Below, one piece after another: positions 1-9,612 of a DNA stretch of 64,000 nt (positions are counted from its first letter, which is position 1; the number at the start of each line of letters is the position of its first letter). The notes under the pieces were generated by a model. That model was not told where the DNA came from, did no database searches, and worked only from the letters and a program-made list of their open reading frames with translations. Made by a program: the position numbers and the translations under genes. This stretch comes from CAG-390 sp003523225 (GTDB lineage: Bacteria > Bacillota > Clostridia > Oscillospirales > CAG-272), in NCBI GenBank assembly GCA_902461815.1, contig CABPZE010000007.1, positions 29,205-93,204 of the forward strand, given 5' to 3'.

Positions 1-88
1 AGCAAGCTGTAATACCATGCAATGCTACCCCTTGGCGGGTGTCATTTGAGACCTTGTCGGGCGGTCGAGCATGATCTACAAAAAAACG
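1..88 (+). other. 3' end of an unidentified upstream gene (uncertain)
   Basis: The first bases precede a strong terminator at 89-128, so some transcript from left of the window ends here. One forward frame (starting at base 3) is open to a TGA at 72-74 and reads like protein, but another frame stops at base 12, and I cannot tell which, if either, is the real 3' end of a CDS. No family recognised. Confidence 0.3.
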
Positions 89-128
89 GCGCCCGTATTG
101 TGCAAAACGTACAATGCGGGCGCTTTTT
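89..128 (+). terminator. Rho-independent terminator
   Basis: A 13-bp stem (89-101 with 111-123, one G-U pair), a nine-base loop and then TTTTT at 124-128. It closes a plus-strand transcript that begins left of the window. Confidence 0.85.
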
Positions 129-260
129 ACGGTCAAAACGGAATACATTATCACCTGCAAATAGTATTTCTTACGCAGATCGATTTTTACCGAACATGAT
201 TTTGTTTGTTAACACCCGGTTAATTTTAGCGGGAGCGCGCGAAAAAAACCTATATTCGAC

Positions 261-289
261 TTGAAACTTTGGCACGAAATTGATATAAT
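261..289 (+). promoter_or_regulatory. Sigma-A promoter for the MBL-fold lipoprotein
   Basis: TTGAAA at 261-266, a 17-base spacer and TATAAT at 284-289, with TGA directly before the -10 (extended -10). It sits 42 bases before the start codon at 332. Confidence 0.8.
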
Positions 290-331
290 AGATCATAAGA
301 ACAGATGCCGCGCACGCGGCAGGAGGTAAAT

Positions 332-2215
332 ATGAAAACAAACAAAAAGCTTTGGCTGGCGGCACTGATGCTGGTACTGGCACTCACAATGTCGCTTTTG
401 TTCTGCTCATGTGACAAAACTCCGACGGATGTCCCCGCCGACAGCTCGGACGATGTTACAACATCAGAGCCTGAATCCACATCTTTTGACATTATCAAGG
501 ACGGCAAGATAATGGTGGCGCGCATCGTGCGCCCCGAAGGTCAGTCAAGCTCCCCTGAGATCTCTGCCGCAAAGCAGATACGTGACAATATAAATTCAAT
601 AATGACCGATACCTTCGGAATCGAGCTTTCGTATGACGAATCCCTGCTTCTTGAAGAGGATTTTCTGATGCCGGGTCAGTCCTACGACCACGACTGCCTT
701 GAGATCCTTGTCGGAAAGACCGCATACGAGGAAAGCGAGTCTGCGTTTGACGGGCTGTCATACGGTGATTATGCCGTAAAGGTCGTCGGCAACAAAATAC
801 TTGTAGCCGCTTACACCACCGGCGGTTATTCCGCAGCCGCTTCGGACCTCAATCTGCTTATAAAGCAGAATATTGATAAGGACACAAAGTCCGTCACCAT
901 CCAGAAGGCGGATGTGGTTTCTGGCGGTACGAGCAACAAGAGAATATCCGCGCTTCCCGCATATGAGGGCGGAGTATTCAACTCCTACTACAAGGCAGGC
1001 AACTCTGTCGATGAGATCATAATCAAAAAGACCAGCATGGATGAGTTCAACAGCTACCTCAAGAAGCTGGACGATGCCGGATACACCTGTTACACCACAA
1101 ACGAGATAAAGTCCAATAAGTTTGCTACATATACCAACGCCAGTTATACTGTAAACGCCGGGTATTATGACTATGAGTCCTCGGCGCGGATAATGATCGA
1201 GCCGCTTGCAGAGGCAGTTCCGCTTGAGCCTGCAAAGTACGAAAAGGTCACCACCTCGCAGATAACAATGCTGGGACTTGAGTACGCCAATACCGACGGC
1301 AGCTTCACCTCAAACGGTCTTTCAATGCTCATAAGACTTGAGGACGGCAGCTTCATTGTGGTTGACGGCGGCTTCAACCGTGCGTCCTGCGCCAATAACC
1401 TGCTGGCTCTGATGCGCGAGCAGTCCAAGTCGTACGCCAAGTCAGACAAGGATATCAGAGTAGCGGCGTGGATAATTACTCACGCGCACGGCGACCATTC
1501 CGGTATGATAAACAAGAGATACGGTGTATTCCAGGGAATAACCGTCGAAAACTTCCTTGTTAACTTTATTTCCGATACCGAACGCGAAAAGGCGATAACA
1601 ACTTACAGCAACAACTGGGGCAGCACTGAGGGCTCAGGATATTCCTCTGTTCTTACAGCGGCAGGCGCGCTCGGAGCCAAGGTGAGAACAGTTCATGTCG
1701 GTCAGACCTTCTACTTTGCCGATGCAAAGCTTGAGATCATGTACACTATCGAGAGCTTCGGTCCCAACGTCTGCAACGCGTTCAATACCACCTCTCTTGT
1801 AATAAAGGCAACAATAAGCGATACTGTGTTCATGATAACAGGCGATGCGACCGGCAACGGTATGCAGGCAGCCGCCAAGACGTTCGGCGATTATCTTAAG
1901 TCGGATATCGTTCAGGTATCCCACCACGGTTATACCACATGGGGCAATGACAGCGGTACTATCATGGCTTACAGACTGATGGCACCTGCCACGCTACTCT
2001 GGCCTCAGGGCGGTCATGCTTACCCCAACTATACAGGTAAGGAATACAACAAGGTTCTTACCGACAAGACCTCCAACCCCAACTATGTTGAAACATACGT
2101 TGCGGGTACTGATGGAGACGTGATCATCATTCCGCTTCCGTACACGGTGGGAACGGGAATTGTAAACCGCGGCTCTGCCTCGTACATGACGGGAGCCAGC
2201 AGTACGAAAAAATGA
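332..2215 (+). CDS. Lipoprotein with metallo-beta-lactamase fold
   Basis: A 627-residue predicted lipoprotein: the N-terminus has a basic start, a hydrophobic stretch and a lipobox ending in Cys (LLFCSC), so it should be anchored on the outer face of the membrane. An N-terminal region of about 200 residues is of unknown type. The C-terminal half (from about residue 310) is a metallo-beta-lactamase-fold hydrolase, with the metal-binding THAHGDHSG motif, a later ITGDATG segment and QVSHHG, as in the soluble domain of ComEC. The start at 332 is preferred over an upstream in-frame ATG at 305 because GGAGG lies seven bases before it. It is monocistronic between its own promoter and the hairpin at 2227. 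The substrate is unknown; ComEC-like hydrolases often act on nucleic acids or phosphoesters, but that is only an analogy. Confidence 0.8.
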   Translation: MKTNKKLWLAALMLVLALTMSLLFCSCDKTPTDVPADSSDDVTTSEPESTSFDIIKDGKIMVARIVRPEGQSSSPEISAAKQIRDNINSIMTDTFGIELSYDESLLLEEDFLMPGQSYDHDCLEILVGKTAYEESESAFDGLSYGDYAVKVVGNKILVAAYTTGGYSAAASDLNLLIKQNIDKDTKSVTIQKADVVSGGTSNKRISALPAYEGGVFNSYYKAGNSVDEIIIKKTSMDEFNSYLKKLDDAGYTCYTTNEIKSNKFATYTNASYTVNAGYYDYESSARIMIEPLAEAVPLEPAKYEKVTTSQITMLGLEYANTDGSFTSNGLSMLIRLEDGSFIVVDGGFNRASCANNLLALMREQSKSYAKSDKDIRVAAWIITHAHGDHSGMINKRYGVFQGITVENFLVNFISDTEREKAITTYSNNWGSTEGSGYSSVLTAAGALGAKVRTVHVGQTFYFADAKLEIMYTIESFGPNVCNAFNTTSLVIKATISDTVFMITGDATGNGMQAAAKTFGDYLKSDIVQVSHHGYTTWGNDSGTIMAYRLMAPATLLWPQGGHAYPNYTGKEYNKVLTDKTSNPNYVETYVAGTDGDVIIIPLPYTVGTGIVNRGSASYMTGASSTKK

Positions 2216-2226
2216 TATAATAATCT

Positions 2227-2257
2227 CTCCCCCGCACGGTTCATCCGCGCGGGGGAG
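2227..2257. terminator. Bidirectional terminator hairpin
   Basis: A perfect 9-bp GC-rich stem (2227-2235 with 2249-2257) between two convergent genes. The T-tract is weak on either side. Confidence 0.65.
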
Positions 2258-2288
2258 AAGTCGTATTTGGAGTGCTGTGTGGCTTGGG

Positions 2289-3128
2289 TCAGCCGAGCAT
2301 TGCCTCAAAGGAGACGGATCGGGAATATCCCTGCCATGCCACGGCAAGACCGAGGGCGGGGTTAAGCGCCAGCATCTGTCCGTGCATACCTCCTTTGCCG
2401 TACCACTCGCCAACGCCTCGGCGGGTGAACTCATATCCGCGCTCAAGGACGATGCGGCACCATTCCTCGGACACTATGCGCGTCTTATGCCACATTCCGC
2501 CGTTCAGATAAAGCACACCGAGCTTCACCATATCCTCGCAGCGGATATACAGTCCGGTCGCTCCCATCGTGTGTCCCAGAGGGCAGGACGACCATGCGTA
2601 TTCTCCGAAGCGCATCGTATCCATCAGCGCGGGACGGAGAAATTCAAACAGCGTTACTCCGCTTACCTTTTCGACAATGCGCGAAAGCAGATAGTACGCC
2701 GCGTCTGTGTACTGGCGGGTCACTCCCTGCTCAGCGGGCAGCGGCTCGGCAAGCACCATTGAAAGATAGTCTGTTGTCGGGTAAAGCGAGGCGTTGTCAA
2801 CATCAATGTCAAGCAGACCTCTTGAAAATCCGGCTGTATGCTTCATCAGCATATGCAGAGTGACGTTTTTCCAGCGCGGGTCGGCCCCTGAGGGCAGGGG
2901 GATGCCCATAATGTCCAGAAAACGGTCATTCACATCAAGCATGCCGCGGTCGCGGCAGATGCCGATGGCGGTAACGGTAAATATCTTTGCCACCGAGTAG
3001 ACGTCGTTTGTGGGGTTGGCGGCTGCAATGCGAACGCGGCGTGAGTTGTATTCCCTGTCCATTTCTGCAACCGAGTAGATACCCGTTCCGGCTGCACGCT
3101 GGATATAATCGTTTTGTGTCAGAGCCAT
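2289..3128 (-). CDS. Beta-lactamase-family serine hydrolase
   Basis: A 279-residue protein of the class C beta-lactamase/penicillin-binding-protein-like family (esterases, D-aminopeptidases and similar). The SxxK nucleophile motif is present as SVAK near residue 45. The second motif, normally YxN, reads YTD here, so its third position is Asp. A GGMHGQ segment near the C-terminus takes the place of the KTG/HxG motif. No signal peptide is visible from the chosen start. The start at 3128 is preferred over a longer frame reaching 3254 because a GGAAGGAAA ribosome site precedes it and the longer frame would run into the promoter at 3178-3206. It is transcribed alone, divergent from the rhamnosidase. 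The substrate cannot be read from sequence. Confidence 0.8.
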   Translation of the reverse strand: MALTQNDYIQRAAGTGIYSVAEMDREYNSRRVRIAAANPTNDVYSVAKIFTVTAIGICRDRGMLDVNDRFLDIMGIPLPSGADPRWKNVTLHMLMKHTAGFSRGLLDIDVDNASLYPTTDYLSMVLAEPLPAEQGVTRQYTDAAYYLLSRIVEKVSGVTLFEFLRPALMDTMRFGEYAWSSCPLGHTMGATGLYIRCEDMVKLGVLYLNGGMWHKTRIVSEEWCRIVLERGYEFTRRGVGEWYGKGGMHGQMLALNPALGLAVAWQGYSRSVSFEAMLG

Positions 3129-3177
3129 AGCTTTGTTTCCTTCCGGTATATTGCCGCACTGCGGCGGCTTGTCAATT

Positions 3178-3206
3178 ATTGTAGCATAACAAAGCAAAAA
3201 AAGCAA
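3178..3206 (-). promoter_or_regulatory. Promoter for the serine hydrolase
   Basis: On the minus strand TTGCTT, a 17-base spacer and TACAAT with TG just before the -10. It lies back to back with the rhamnosidase promoter at 3227-3255, so one short region controls both genes. Confidence 0.65.
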
Positions 3207-3226
3207 CATGTGTGTGATATACGCTA

Positions 3227-3255
3227 TTGAATTATTACCATTTTTATGGTACAAT
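3227..3255 (+). promoter_or_regulatory. Promoter for the GH78 rhamnosidase
   Basis: TTGAAT at 3227-3232, a 17-base spacer, and TACAAT at 3250-3255, about 80 bases before the start codon. Confidence 0.65.
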
Positions 3256-3333
3256 TGAATTTGGATAGATTTATTTGAACAAGAGTTTTATTAATATATC
3301 CGAAACGCAAGAAAAGGAAAGGAAATTTTTCAT

Positions 3334-5841
3334 ATGATATCGGCAAAATTTATCACACACCCCGGATATTCGGAGCGCAGCTATGAAAATCCGTGGCAGA
3401 ATATGAGGTTCAACAGCTACGAAATGGAGCTTCCGCGCGGCGAGGGGCTTCTGACCCTCAAGCGCTTCTTTGCGCCTGACCCCTCGCGCACGGTCAGCTC
3501 TGTCCGCGTGCGCGCCACCGCTCTTGGAATTTTTGATATGTTTGTAAACGGGATACGCGTTGGCAGAGAGGAGGACGGCGGTATCACCGCCGACGAGTAC
3601 AAGCCCGGCTGGACGGATTACCGTTGCCGCGTATTTGAATACGAATACGACGTTACATCTCTTTGCGGAGAAAACAACCTCTTTGTTGCGGAGGTATCGC
3701 CCGGCTGGTGGTCGGGACGCATATCCTTCGGATATTATGGCTTCCGCCCGTGCGCATTTGCGGGTGAAATTGAGATCACATACGATGACGGCGGGAGCGA
3801 GATAATAGCTTCCGACGCCGACGGAAGCTGGGAAAGCACGGTTTGCGGTCCGGTCATGACCGCCGATATCTGGAACGGTGAGTACTACGACGCGCGTATT
3901 CCCGAGCCTTCAATACATCCTGAGGCGCACAAGTGGTCGGCGGCTGTGCTTTATGAGGGCTTTGAAGGCGTGATAGTGCCTCTTGAAGGCCCTGCAATAC
4001 GCCCGAAGCATGAGCTTACCCGCCGCCCCATAAGCGCCGTGGTTCATTCCGGCACTGTTGAGGACGGTTCTCCGCTCGGTCGCATAAAGGTCGTATCAAA
4101 GCGGACAGGAGAGGAATGCGAGCGCACCGTCCTGCACGCCGGAGAGGCGATGATACTCGACATGGGTCAGAACATGGTCGGTCGCCCGGTCATTTTCCTG
4201 AGAGCGAAGCGCGGAACAAAGGTCAGCGGCTATTTTGCCGAAATGCTTAACGACAGCGGTGACCCTGCACGCGGAAATGACGGTCCGCGCGGCAGTATGT
4301 ACATAAAAAATTACCGTTCGGCGATGGCGCGTGTGGTGTATGTGGCTGCCGGAACGGATGACGAGCTGTATTTCCCGACTCACGCCTTCTTCGGATTCCG
4401 CTATTTTGAGCTTCGCGCCGACCGCGATGTTGAGATACTTGCCGTTATCGGCGAGGTCATCGGCTCGGAGCTTAAAGAAACGGGTGAGTTTGAGTGCGAC
4501 GATCCCGAAATAAATCAGCTGTTCTCAAATATTCAGTGGGGAATGAGGGGCAACTATCTTTCCGCGCCCACCGACTGCCCGCAGCGTGACGAGCGACTGG
4601 GCTGGACGGGCGACACACAGATATTCAGTGGCGCGGCGTCCTATCTTGCCGACATCCGCGGCTTTATGCACAAGTGGCTCGGCGACGCGCGTGACTCTCA
4701 GCAGGGATACGACGGCGCTTACTGCGACGTTATTCCGCGCGTTTTCACGGGCAACAACGGAAACGCGGCGTGGGGAGACGCGGGTCTTGTGGTTCCGTAC
4801 CGCCTGTGGCTGATGTACGGCGACACGGAAATCATCCGCCGCCATTACGATTCAATGCAGTATTATATGCATTATCTTGAGCAGTACGGACTCGAAGGTC
4901 CCAACATCGCATACGGCGACTGGCTGAACTACGATGTTACCGACAAGAGATATATTGCCGTCTGCTATTACGCCTATGACGCGGCGCTGATGGAAAAATT
5001 CAGCCGCATTCTCGGCAAGGAGAGTGAGGCGGAATATTACCGCCTGCTGCGTGAACGCATTGTCGCTCACTGGCGCGAAAGATATGTTGTCGACGGCGAG
5101 CTTACCGTTAAGACGCAGACCGGATATCTGCTGGCTCTTGCGTTTGACCTTGTGGACGGCGAGCTGCGCGAGCGCTTTATCGGCAGACTGCGGGACGCCA
5201 TCGTCTCAAACAACTATACGCTTTCGACCGGATTTGTCGGTACGGGAATACTCAACCAGACGCTGGCGAAGGTGGGACTTGACGGACTTTGCTATTCTCT
5301 GCTGCTTCAGAGCGCCGACCCGAGCTGGCTGTATTCCGTCAGACAGGGCGCAACGACAGTGTGGGAGAGATGGAACTCATACACGCTTGCCAAGGGATTT
5401 GGCGACGTCGGCATGAACTCCTTCAACCATTACGCATACGGAGCGGTCGCCGAGTGGATGTTCTCCGGTATGTGCGGAATTATGCCGGATGAGGAAGCTC
5501 CCGGATTTGGACATTTCATTCTCCGTCCCACTCCCGATATGCGCAGTGCAGGCGAGATACCCGCAGGTCAGGAGCGCATAAAGCAGGCAAGCGCGGCATA
5601 CGATTCGGTCTGCGGGCGCATTGAAAGCGGTTGGTCGCTGGTAAACGGAAAATACATTTACCGCTTCCTTATCCCGGAGGGGACTGCGGCGCGGTTGGAG
5701 ATTCCCGTTCAGGCAGCCGTTGAAGACCCTGCACTCAGGCTCAACGGGCTTGAATACACCGCCGGCGAGCTTGGCGGTGGCGTTGAAAACGGACGTATCG
5801 TTTTTGAACTTACAGCCGGCAGCTACACCGTAGAGATGTAA
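3334..5841 (+). CDS. Alpha-L-rhamnosidase, GH78
   Basis: An 835-residue enzyme that releases terminal alpha-L-rhamnose from plant glycans or glycosides. The order fits GH78: an N-terminal beta-sandwich (roughly residues 30-200, with the FVNGxRVG segment), a second beta-domain, an (alpha/alpha)6 barrel from about 390 to 730 and a C-terminal beta-sandwich. The barrel holds the family hallmark DCPQRDERLGWTGD near residue 413, which carries the likely general acid, and a later TTVWERWNSY segment with another conserved Glu. No signal peptide is visible, so it probably acts on imported oligosaccharides in the cytoplasm. GGAAAGGAAA precedes the ATG. The lipoprotein gene at 5897 follows after 55 bases and may be co-transcribed. 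Confidence 0.92.
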   Translation: MISAKFITHPGYSERSYENPWQNMRFNSYEMELPRGEGLLTLKRFFAPDPSRTVSSVRVRATALGIFDMFVNGIRVGREEDGGITADEYKPGWTDYRCRVFEYEYDVTSLCGENNLFVAEVSPGWWSGRISFGYYGFRPCAFAGEIEITYDDGGSEIIASDADGSWESTVCGPVMTADIWNGEYYDARIPEPSIHPEAHKWSAAVLYEGFEGVIVPLEGPAIRPKHELTRRPISAVVHSGTVEDGSPLGRIKVVSKRTGEECERTVLHAGEAMILDMGQNMVGRPVIFLRAKRGTKVSGYFAEMLNDSGDPARGNDGPRGSMYIKNYRSAMARVVYVAAGTDDELYFPTHAFFGFRYFELRADRDVEILAVIGEVIGSELKETGEFECDDPEINQLFSNIQWGMRGNYLSAPTDCPQRDERLGWTGDTQIFSGAASYLADIRGFMHKWLGDARDSQQGYDGAYCDVIPRVFTGNNGNAAWGDAGLVVPYRLWLMYGDTEIIRRHYDSMQYYMHYLEQYGLEGPNIAYGDWLNYDVTDKRYIAVCYYAYDAALMEKFSRILGKESEAEYYRLLRERIVAHWRERYVVDGELTVKTQTGYLLALAFDLVDGELRERFIGRLRDAIVSNNYTLSTGFVGTGILNQTLAKVGLDGLCYSLLLQSADPSWLYSVRQGATTVWERWNSYTLAKGFGDVGMNSFNHYAYGAVAEWMFSGMCGIMPDEEAPGFGHFILRPTPDMRSAGEIPAGQERIKQASAAYDSVCGRIESGWSLVNGKYIYRFLIPEGTAARLEIPVQAAVEDPALRLNGLEYTAGELGGGVENGRIVFELTAGSYTVEM

Positions 5842-5896
5842 GCGCCGCGCACAGCGTGACCCTGAATAACAAAAAGCGCGAAAGGACATCGGCGGC

Positions 5897-7816
5897 ATGA
5901 AACGGGGACTTATAGCTGTAGCTTTGGCTCTTATAATGATTTTTGCCGTTCTTGCGGCGTTTGGCTGCAACCGAACGGAGAACGGCGAGGAGGACACCGT
6001 GGAAACCAGCACAGAGCAGACGGAATATGACAATCCCGATAAATACGTCGGGGAATACTCGGCTGTCAACGGAACCTTCGGCGGCGTTGACGATCTTGGC
6101 AGAGTGCTGAGCATTGACGGCGGCGAGAACGGCAAGGACCGCAAGGTGGGAATATTTTATTTCCTCTGGCAGGGCGAGCACGGCACGGGAGGTCCGTACG
6201 ACAACTACAAGATAGCGACGGAAAATCCGGATGCGGTCAAGTCGGAGCGGGCGTGGCTTGCTGCCGGAGGCGGAAAGGTCGGAGAGCACCATTTCTGGGG
6301 AGAGCCGATGTTTGGATATTACACCTCAAAGGACACCTGGGTGATGCGCAAGCATCTTCAGATGCTGACAGACGCAGGCATAGATTTCATTGTTTTTGAC
6401 ACGACCAACGCCGTGACCTACACCGACCGGGTAAAGCAGCTTATATCGGTGTGGTATGAATATCTTGAAAAGGGCGTGGATGTTCCCAAGATCGCATTTT
6501 ACACCAACTCCTCCTCCGGTAGGACGATAAACACCATTTATAAAGAGATATATACCGATAAGGCGCTCAATGCAAAATATCCGCGCCTTTCCGAGCTGTG
6601 GTATATGTGGGACGGCAAGCCGATGATAGTCGGAAACATCACCGACAAGGAGCTTTCTTCCGAGGCAAAGAGTTACTTCCGCATAAAGGCGTCGGTGTGG
6701 CCAAACTCCGGCCGTGTAAACGACGGATTCCCGTGGATGGAGTTTGACAGATTGCTGACAGACAAAGCCGTTTACGGCAAGGACGGCAGGCGCGAAGTGG
6801 TGAATGTGTCGATAGCACAGCACTCCGCCACCTGCACGATGAGCGCCACTGCATGGTACGGAGCAAACGACCGCACCCGCTCATGGCATGACGGAAAGAA
6901 CGACACCTCGGAGAACGCAGTGCTTTACGGTTATAATTTTGCCGAGCAGTGGGAGTGGGCGCTGAGTGTTGACCCCGAAATGATATTCATTACCGGGTGG
7001 AACGAGTGGGTGGCGCAACGCCAGCCGACCAATTCAAAGTATCCCATTTTCTTTGTCGACTGCTGTGACCCCAATACCAGCCGCGATGCCGAGCCTATGA
7101 CAGGACTTTTCGGGGACAATTACTATATGCAGATGGCGGGATATATCCGCAGATACAAGGGTATCGCTCCCCGCGTGAATGTCGGAGAGCTGCATACCAT
7201 TGATATTGAGGGCGGCTTTGAGCAGTGGGACAGCGACGCGGTCACTGCGCGCTACACAGATTACACCGGAGACGCCGTGGCGCGCAACGCGGTCGGCTTT
7301 GGCGGGATCAGATACAAGACCGACGTCGGTCTTAACGACTTTGCCGACCTCAGGGCGGCGCGCGACCGTGAAAATCTCTATTTCTACGCCGCTACGGTAA
7401 AGGATATAAAGCTGACCGGAGAGGAAGGACTTATGACCCTCTTTATCTCCTCCGGGCGCACAGATACCGAAAAATGGGCGCAGTGCTTTGATTTTGCCGT
7501 AAATCTTGAAGCCCTGGAGAACGGCTTTGCCGTGCTTTCCGCTCTTCATGCCGACGGAAGCGCCACGCGTGTGGGGCTTTGCCGTATGAAGGTGGAGGGC
7601 AACAGGATGATGCTTGAAGTCCCGCGTGAGCTGCTTGGCATACCGTACGACAACGGTCACGGTCTTGTCGATGTGCAGTTCAAGTGGGCGGATTCCTATA
7701 AGAAGCAGGACGGACTGCTCGACGTATGGTCCTTCTACCGCGACGGGGACGCCGCTCCTATGGGCAGAATGACATACGTTTTCTCGGAAATGAACCATAC
7801 CGGGACTGATAATTAA
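5897..7816 (+). CDS. GH71/GH99-like lipoprotein
   Basis: A 639-residue lipoprotein: a short basic N-terminus, a hydrophobic helix and a lipobox at AAFGC. The central part (about residues 75-420) resembles GH71/GH99-like TIM-barrel proteins: YFLWQGEHG early on, a run of alternating strands and helices, and FITGWNEWVAQR near the end of the barrel, where such enzymes carry an acidic catalytic pair. The last 190 residues (NDFADLRAARDRENLYFYAA onward) look like a family-9-type carbohydrate-binding beta-sandwich. Together this suggests a surface glycan-processing or glycan-binding protein. An AAAGGA site precedes the start. It follows the rhamnosidase closely. The exact glycosidic bond attacked is unknown, and loss of activity cannot be excluded. 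Confidence 0.7.
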   Translation: MKRGLIAVALALIMIFAVLAAFGCNRTENGEEDTVETSTEQTEYDNPDKYVGEYSAVNGTFGGVDDLGRVLSIDGGENGKDRKVGIFYFLWQGEHGTGGPYDNYKIATENPDAVKSERAWLAAGGGKVGEHHFWGEPMFGYYTSKDTWVMRKHLQMLTDAGIDFIVFDTTNAVTYTDRVKQLISVWYEYLEKGVDVPKIAFYTNSSSGRTINTIYKEIYTDKALNAKYPRLSELWYMWDGKPMIVGNITDKELSSEAKSYFRIKASVWPNSGRVNDGFPWMEFDRLLTDKAVYGKDGRREVVNVSIAQHSATCTMSATAWYGANDRTRSWHDGKNDTSENAVLYGYNFAEQWEWALSVDPEMIFITGWNEWVAQRQPTNSKYPIFFVDCCDPNTSRDAEPMTGLFGDNYYMQMAGYIRRYKGIAPRVNVGELHTIDIEGGFEQWDSDAVTARYTDYTGDAVARNAVGFGGIRYKTDVGLNDFADLRAARDRENLYFYAATVKDIKLTGEEGLMTLFISSGRTDTEKWAQCFDFAVNLEALENGFAVLSALHADGSATRVGLCRMKVEGNRMMLEVPRELLGIPYDNGHGLVDVQFKWADSYKKQDGLLDVWSFYRDGDAAPMGRMTYVFSEMNHTGTDN

Positions 7817-7946
7817 AAAAAGCACCCTCACCCGTCGTTCTGCTTTATTTGCGCCGGAAAAGTCAGAATACCCGCACACAATAATTGCATTCTTTCCGCA
7901 GTGATGCGATATTTGTAATTTTTTGTACTAAATTATAATTTTGCTG

Positions 7947-7975
7947 TTTACAATCACAATAAAAAGTGATATAAT
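7947..7975 (+). promoter_or_regulatory. Promoter for the lipoprotein at 8026
   Basis: TTTACA, a 17-base spacer and TATAAT at 7970-7975, with an extended TGA before the -10. It is 50 bases before the start codon. Confidence 0.8.
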
Positions 7976-8025
7976 GCTTTTAGCGACCAACAGTAAATAT
8001 TATCATGAGAAAGCAGGTATTTGTG

Positions 8026-8856
8026 ATGAGAAAGATAATTGTAAGTATTCTTCTTGTACTGACAGTCGCGCTTGCCCTGCCAATGGCATCGTGTAACGGT
8101 AATGGCGGAAAGAATGATTACAGGATCAGCGATCCCGTCGGCGCGGATGCAACGGCTGAGACGTCCGCCGACGCGGACAGCAAAGCGGAAGTGACGGTCG
8201 GCACTCCGGCCGCAGACCATGTAGTCAGACCCGAGATCACCGACTATGAAGATGTGAAATATGACTGCACGTGTGCGATAAGTAAGGTAAGAATTGAACC
8301 TGACAAAGAAACAGTGCCTCCCGGAACGCTTCCGGACGTTGAGAAGATCCCGTATGCGGATGTCTCGGATGTGGGAAAAACTCTTTCTGATATACTGACT
8401 CCGTCATGCCCCCACATCAACATAAGCGCGGCGTATTACTACGGAGTCGACACCGGCAAGGAAAGACTTGTGGTGATCGAAGAACACGGCGGTCAGGTGG
8501 CGCTGCTTTCGGTCTATGAGACGGACTTCGGCGGAGCGTCAGGATTTTACCGCGCAGTGGAAACCGGAAATTGCATTGCAAAGCTGATAGGCAGATGCTA
8601 CATCACCTTCCAGGAGGCTATGTACAGCGCGGTCTACTATACTGCTGATCTGGGTCAGCCTGCGGACGCCGGGGATGTAAAGGGAAACGTACTGCTTGCT
8701 GGAGTGATTGCCAAGGACGGAGCAAGAAGCTTTAAGGTGTTCAACGTAAGCGACGACCCGCAGTCGATGTCTGCGATAAATGTCGAGGCATTTGAAAAGA
8801 TCTACGCCCGCTATAACGGACGCTTCGGGCTGGGATCGCTTGTTGCTGTAAATTAA
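8026..8856 (+). CDS. Predicted lipoprotein of unknown function
   Basis: A 276-residue protein with a typical lipoprotein signal (MRKIIVSILLVL, lipobox MASC). No catalytic motif recognised. After the signal comes a linker rich in Ala, Asp, Thr and Ser, then a mixed globular domain of about 200 residues. The ATG at 8026 is preferred over the in-frame ATG at 8005 because AGCAGGT precedes it and the signal peptide is then of normal length. It has its own promoter and terminator, so is likely a single-gene unit. Confidence 0.75.
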   Translation: MRKIIVSILLVLTVALALPMASCNGNGGKNDYRISDPVGADATAETSADADSKAEVTVGTPAADHVVRPEITDYEDVKYDCTCAISKVRIEPDKETVPPGTLPDVEKIPYADVSDVGKTLSDILTPSCPHINISAAYYYGVDTGKERLVVIEEHGGQVALLSVYETDFGGASGFYRAVETGNCIAKLIGRCYITFQEAMYSAVYYTADLGQPADAGDVKGNVLLAGVIAKDGARSFKVFNVSDDPQSMSAINVEAFEKIYARYNGRFGLGSLVAVN

Positions 8857-8868
8857 AAGTATTTTTCG

Positions 8869-8901
8869 TGGCGCGTGGAGACTTAAAGCTTCTACGCGCC
8901 A
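8869..8901 (+). terminator. Rho-independent terminator
   Basis: An 8-bp perfect outer stem (8869-8876 with 8894-8901) with extra pairing inside, 12 bases after the stop; T-rich sequence follows only loosely. Confidence 0.65.
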
Positions 8902-8948
8902 TTACAGTCTTATAAAAACATTTGGATGAATATTTTTTAAGAAAAACC

Positions 8949-8977
8949 TTGACATAATCTTCGGATTGTATTATAAT
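8949..8977 (+). promoter_or_regulatory. Consensus promoter of the yceD-rpmF operon
   Basis: TTGACA at 8949-8954, a 17-base spacer and TATAAT at 8972-8977: a full consensus match, as expected for ribosomal genes. Confidence 0.9.
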
Positions 8978-9027
8978 ATGTATTGTCGCTTTTTGTGCCG
9001 TCGTATTTTCGGTTTTGGAGGAGGCTA

Positions 9028-9567
9028 ATGCTTATCGATCTTTCCGCCCTGCTTCGGGGTGAAACCAAAGAAGTTCCGGTCGATTACCGCGTTACCCTCA
9101 CCGATGCCCCGGACGGTATTGAGTACACAGCCCCTGCCGAGGTACACGGCAAGGTCACTGACAGCGGCGGTTATATCCGCCTTGAGTCAGCGGCTGACGT
9201 TCCGTACCGCGGCGAGTGCGCGCGCTGTCTCGACCCGGTTGAGAGGGTGCTGCACGTCAGCTTTGTGCGCACGCTGATCCCCGAGGGAACGGCGAGCGAA
9301 AAGCAGCTTTCCGAGCTTGAGGATGAGGAGGATTACCTTATTATCAAGCGCGGCGTGCTTGATATGGACGAGGCGCTGTGTGAAGCGATCTATCTTGAAT
9401 TTCCATACCGTCTGCTTTGCTCTGAGGATTGTCCCGGCCTTTGCCCGGTCTGCGGCAAAAAGCTGAAGGTCGGTGAGGTCTGTACCTGCCATAAGCCGGA
9501 GACAGACCCGCGATGGGACAAGCTGAAGAAGCTGCTTGAGAACGAAGAAAACGGCGGCGAAGAATAA
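9028..9567 (+). CDS. yceD: YceD/DUF177 family protein (23S rRNA accumulation)
   Basis: A 179-residue YceD/DUF177 protein. In other bacteria the family is needed for normal 23S rRNA accumulation and is almost always encoded directly before rpmF, as here. Cys pairs at CARC and in the C-terminal CSEDCPGLCPVCGKKL segment suggest a bound zinc. The start at 9028 is set by GGAGGAGG five bases upstream; the reading frame is open to 8983, but that would overlap the promoter region. The next gene, rpmF, starts 45 bases downstream and shares the transcript. Confidence 0.85.
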   Translation: MLIDLSALLRGETKEVPVDYRVTLTDAPDGIEYTAPAEVHGKVTDSGGYIRLESAADVPYRGECARCLDPVERVLHVSFVRTLIPEGTASEKQLSELEDEEDYLIIKRGVLDMDEALCEAIYLEFPYRLLCSEDCPGLCPVCGKKLKVGEVCTCHKPETDPRWDKLKKLLENEENGGEE

Positions 9568-9612
9568 ATGGAAAGCAATTAAACAAGACATTTATCAGGG
9601 AGGTGTAGAGGT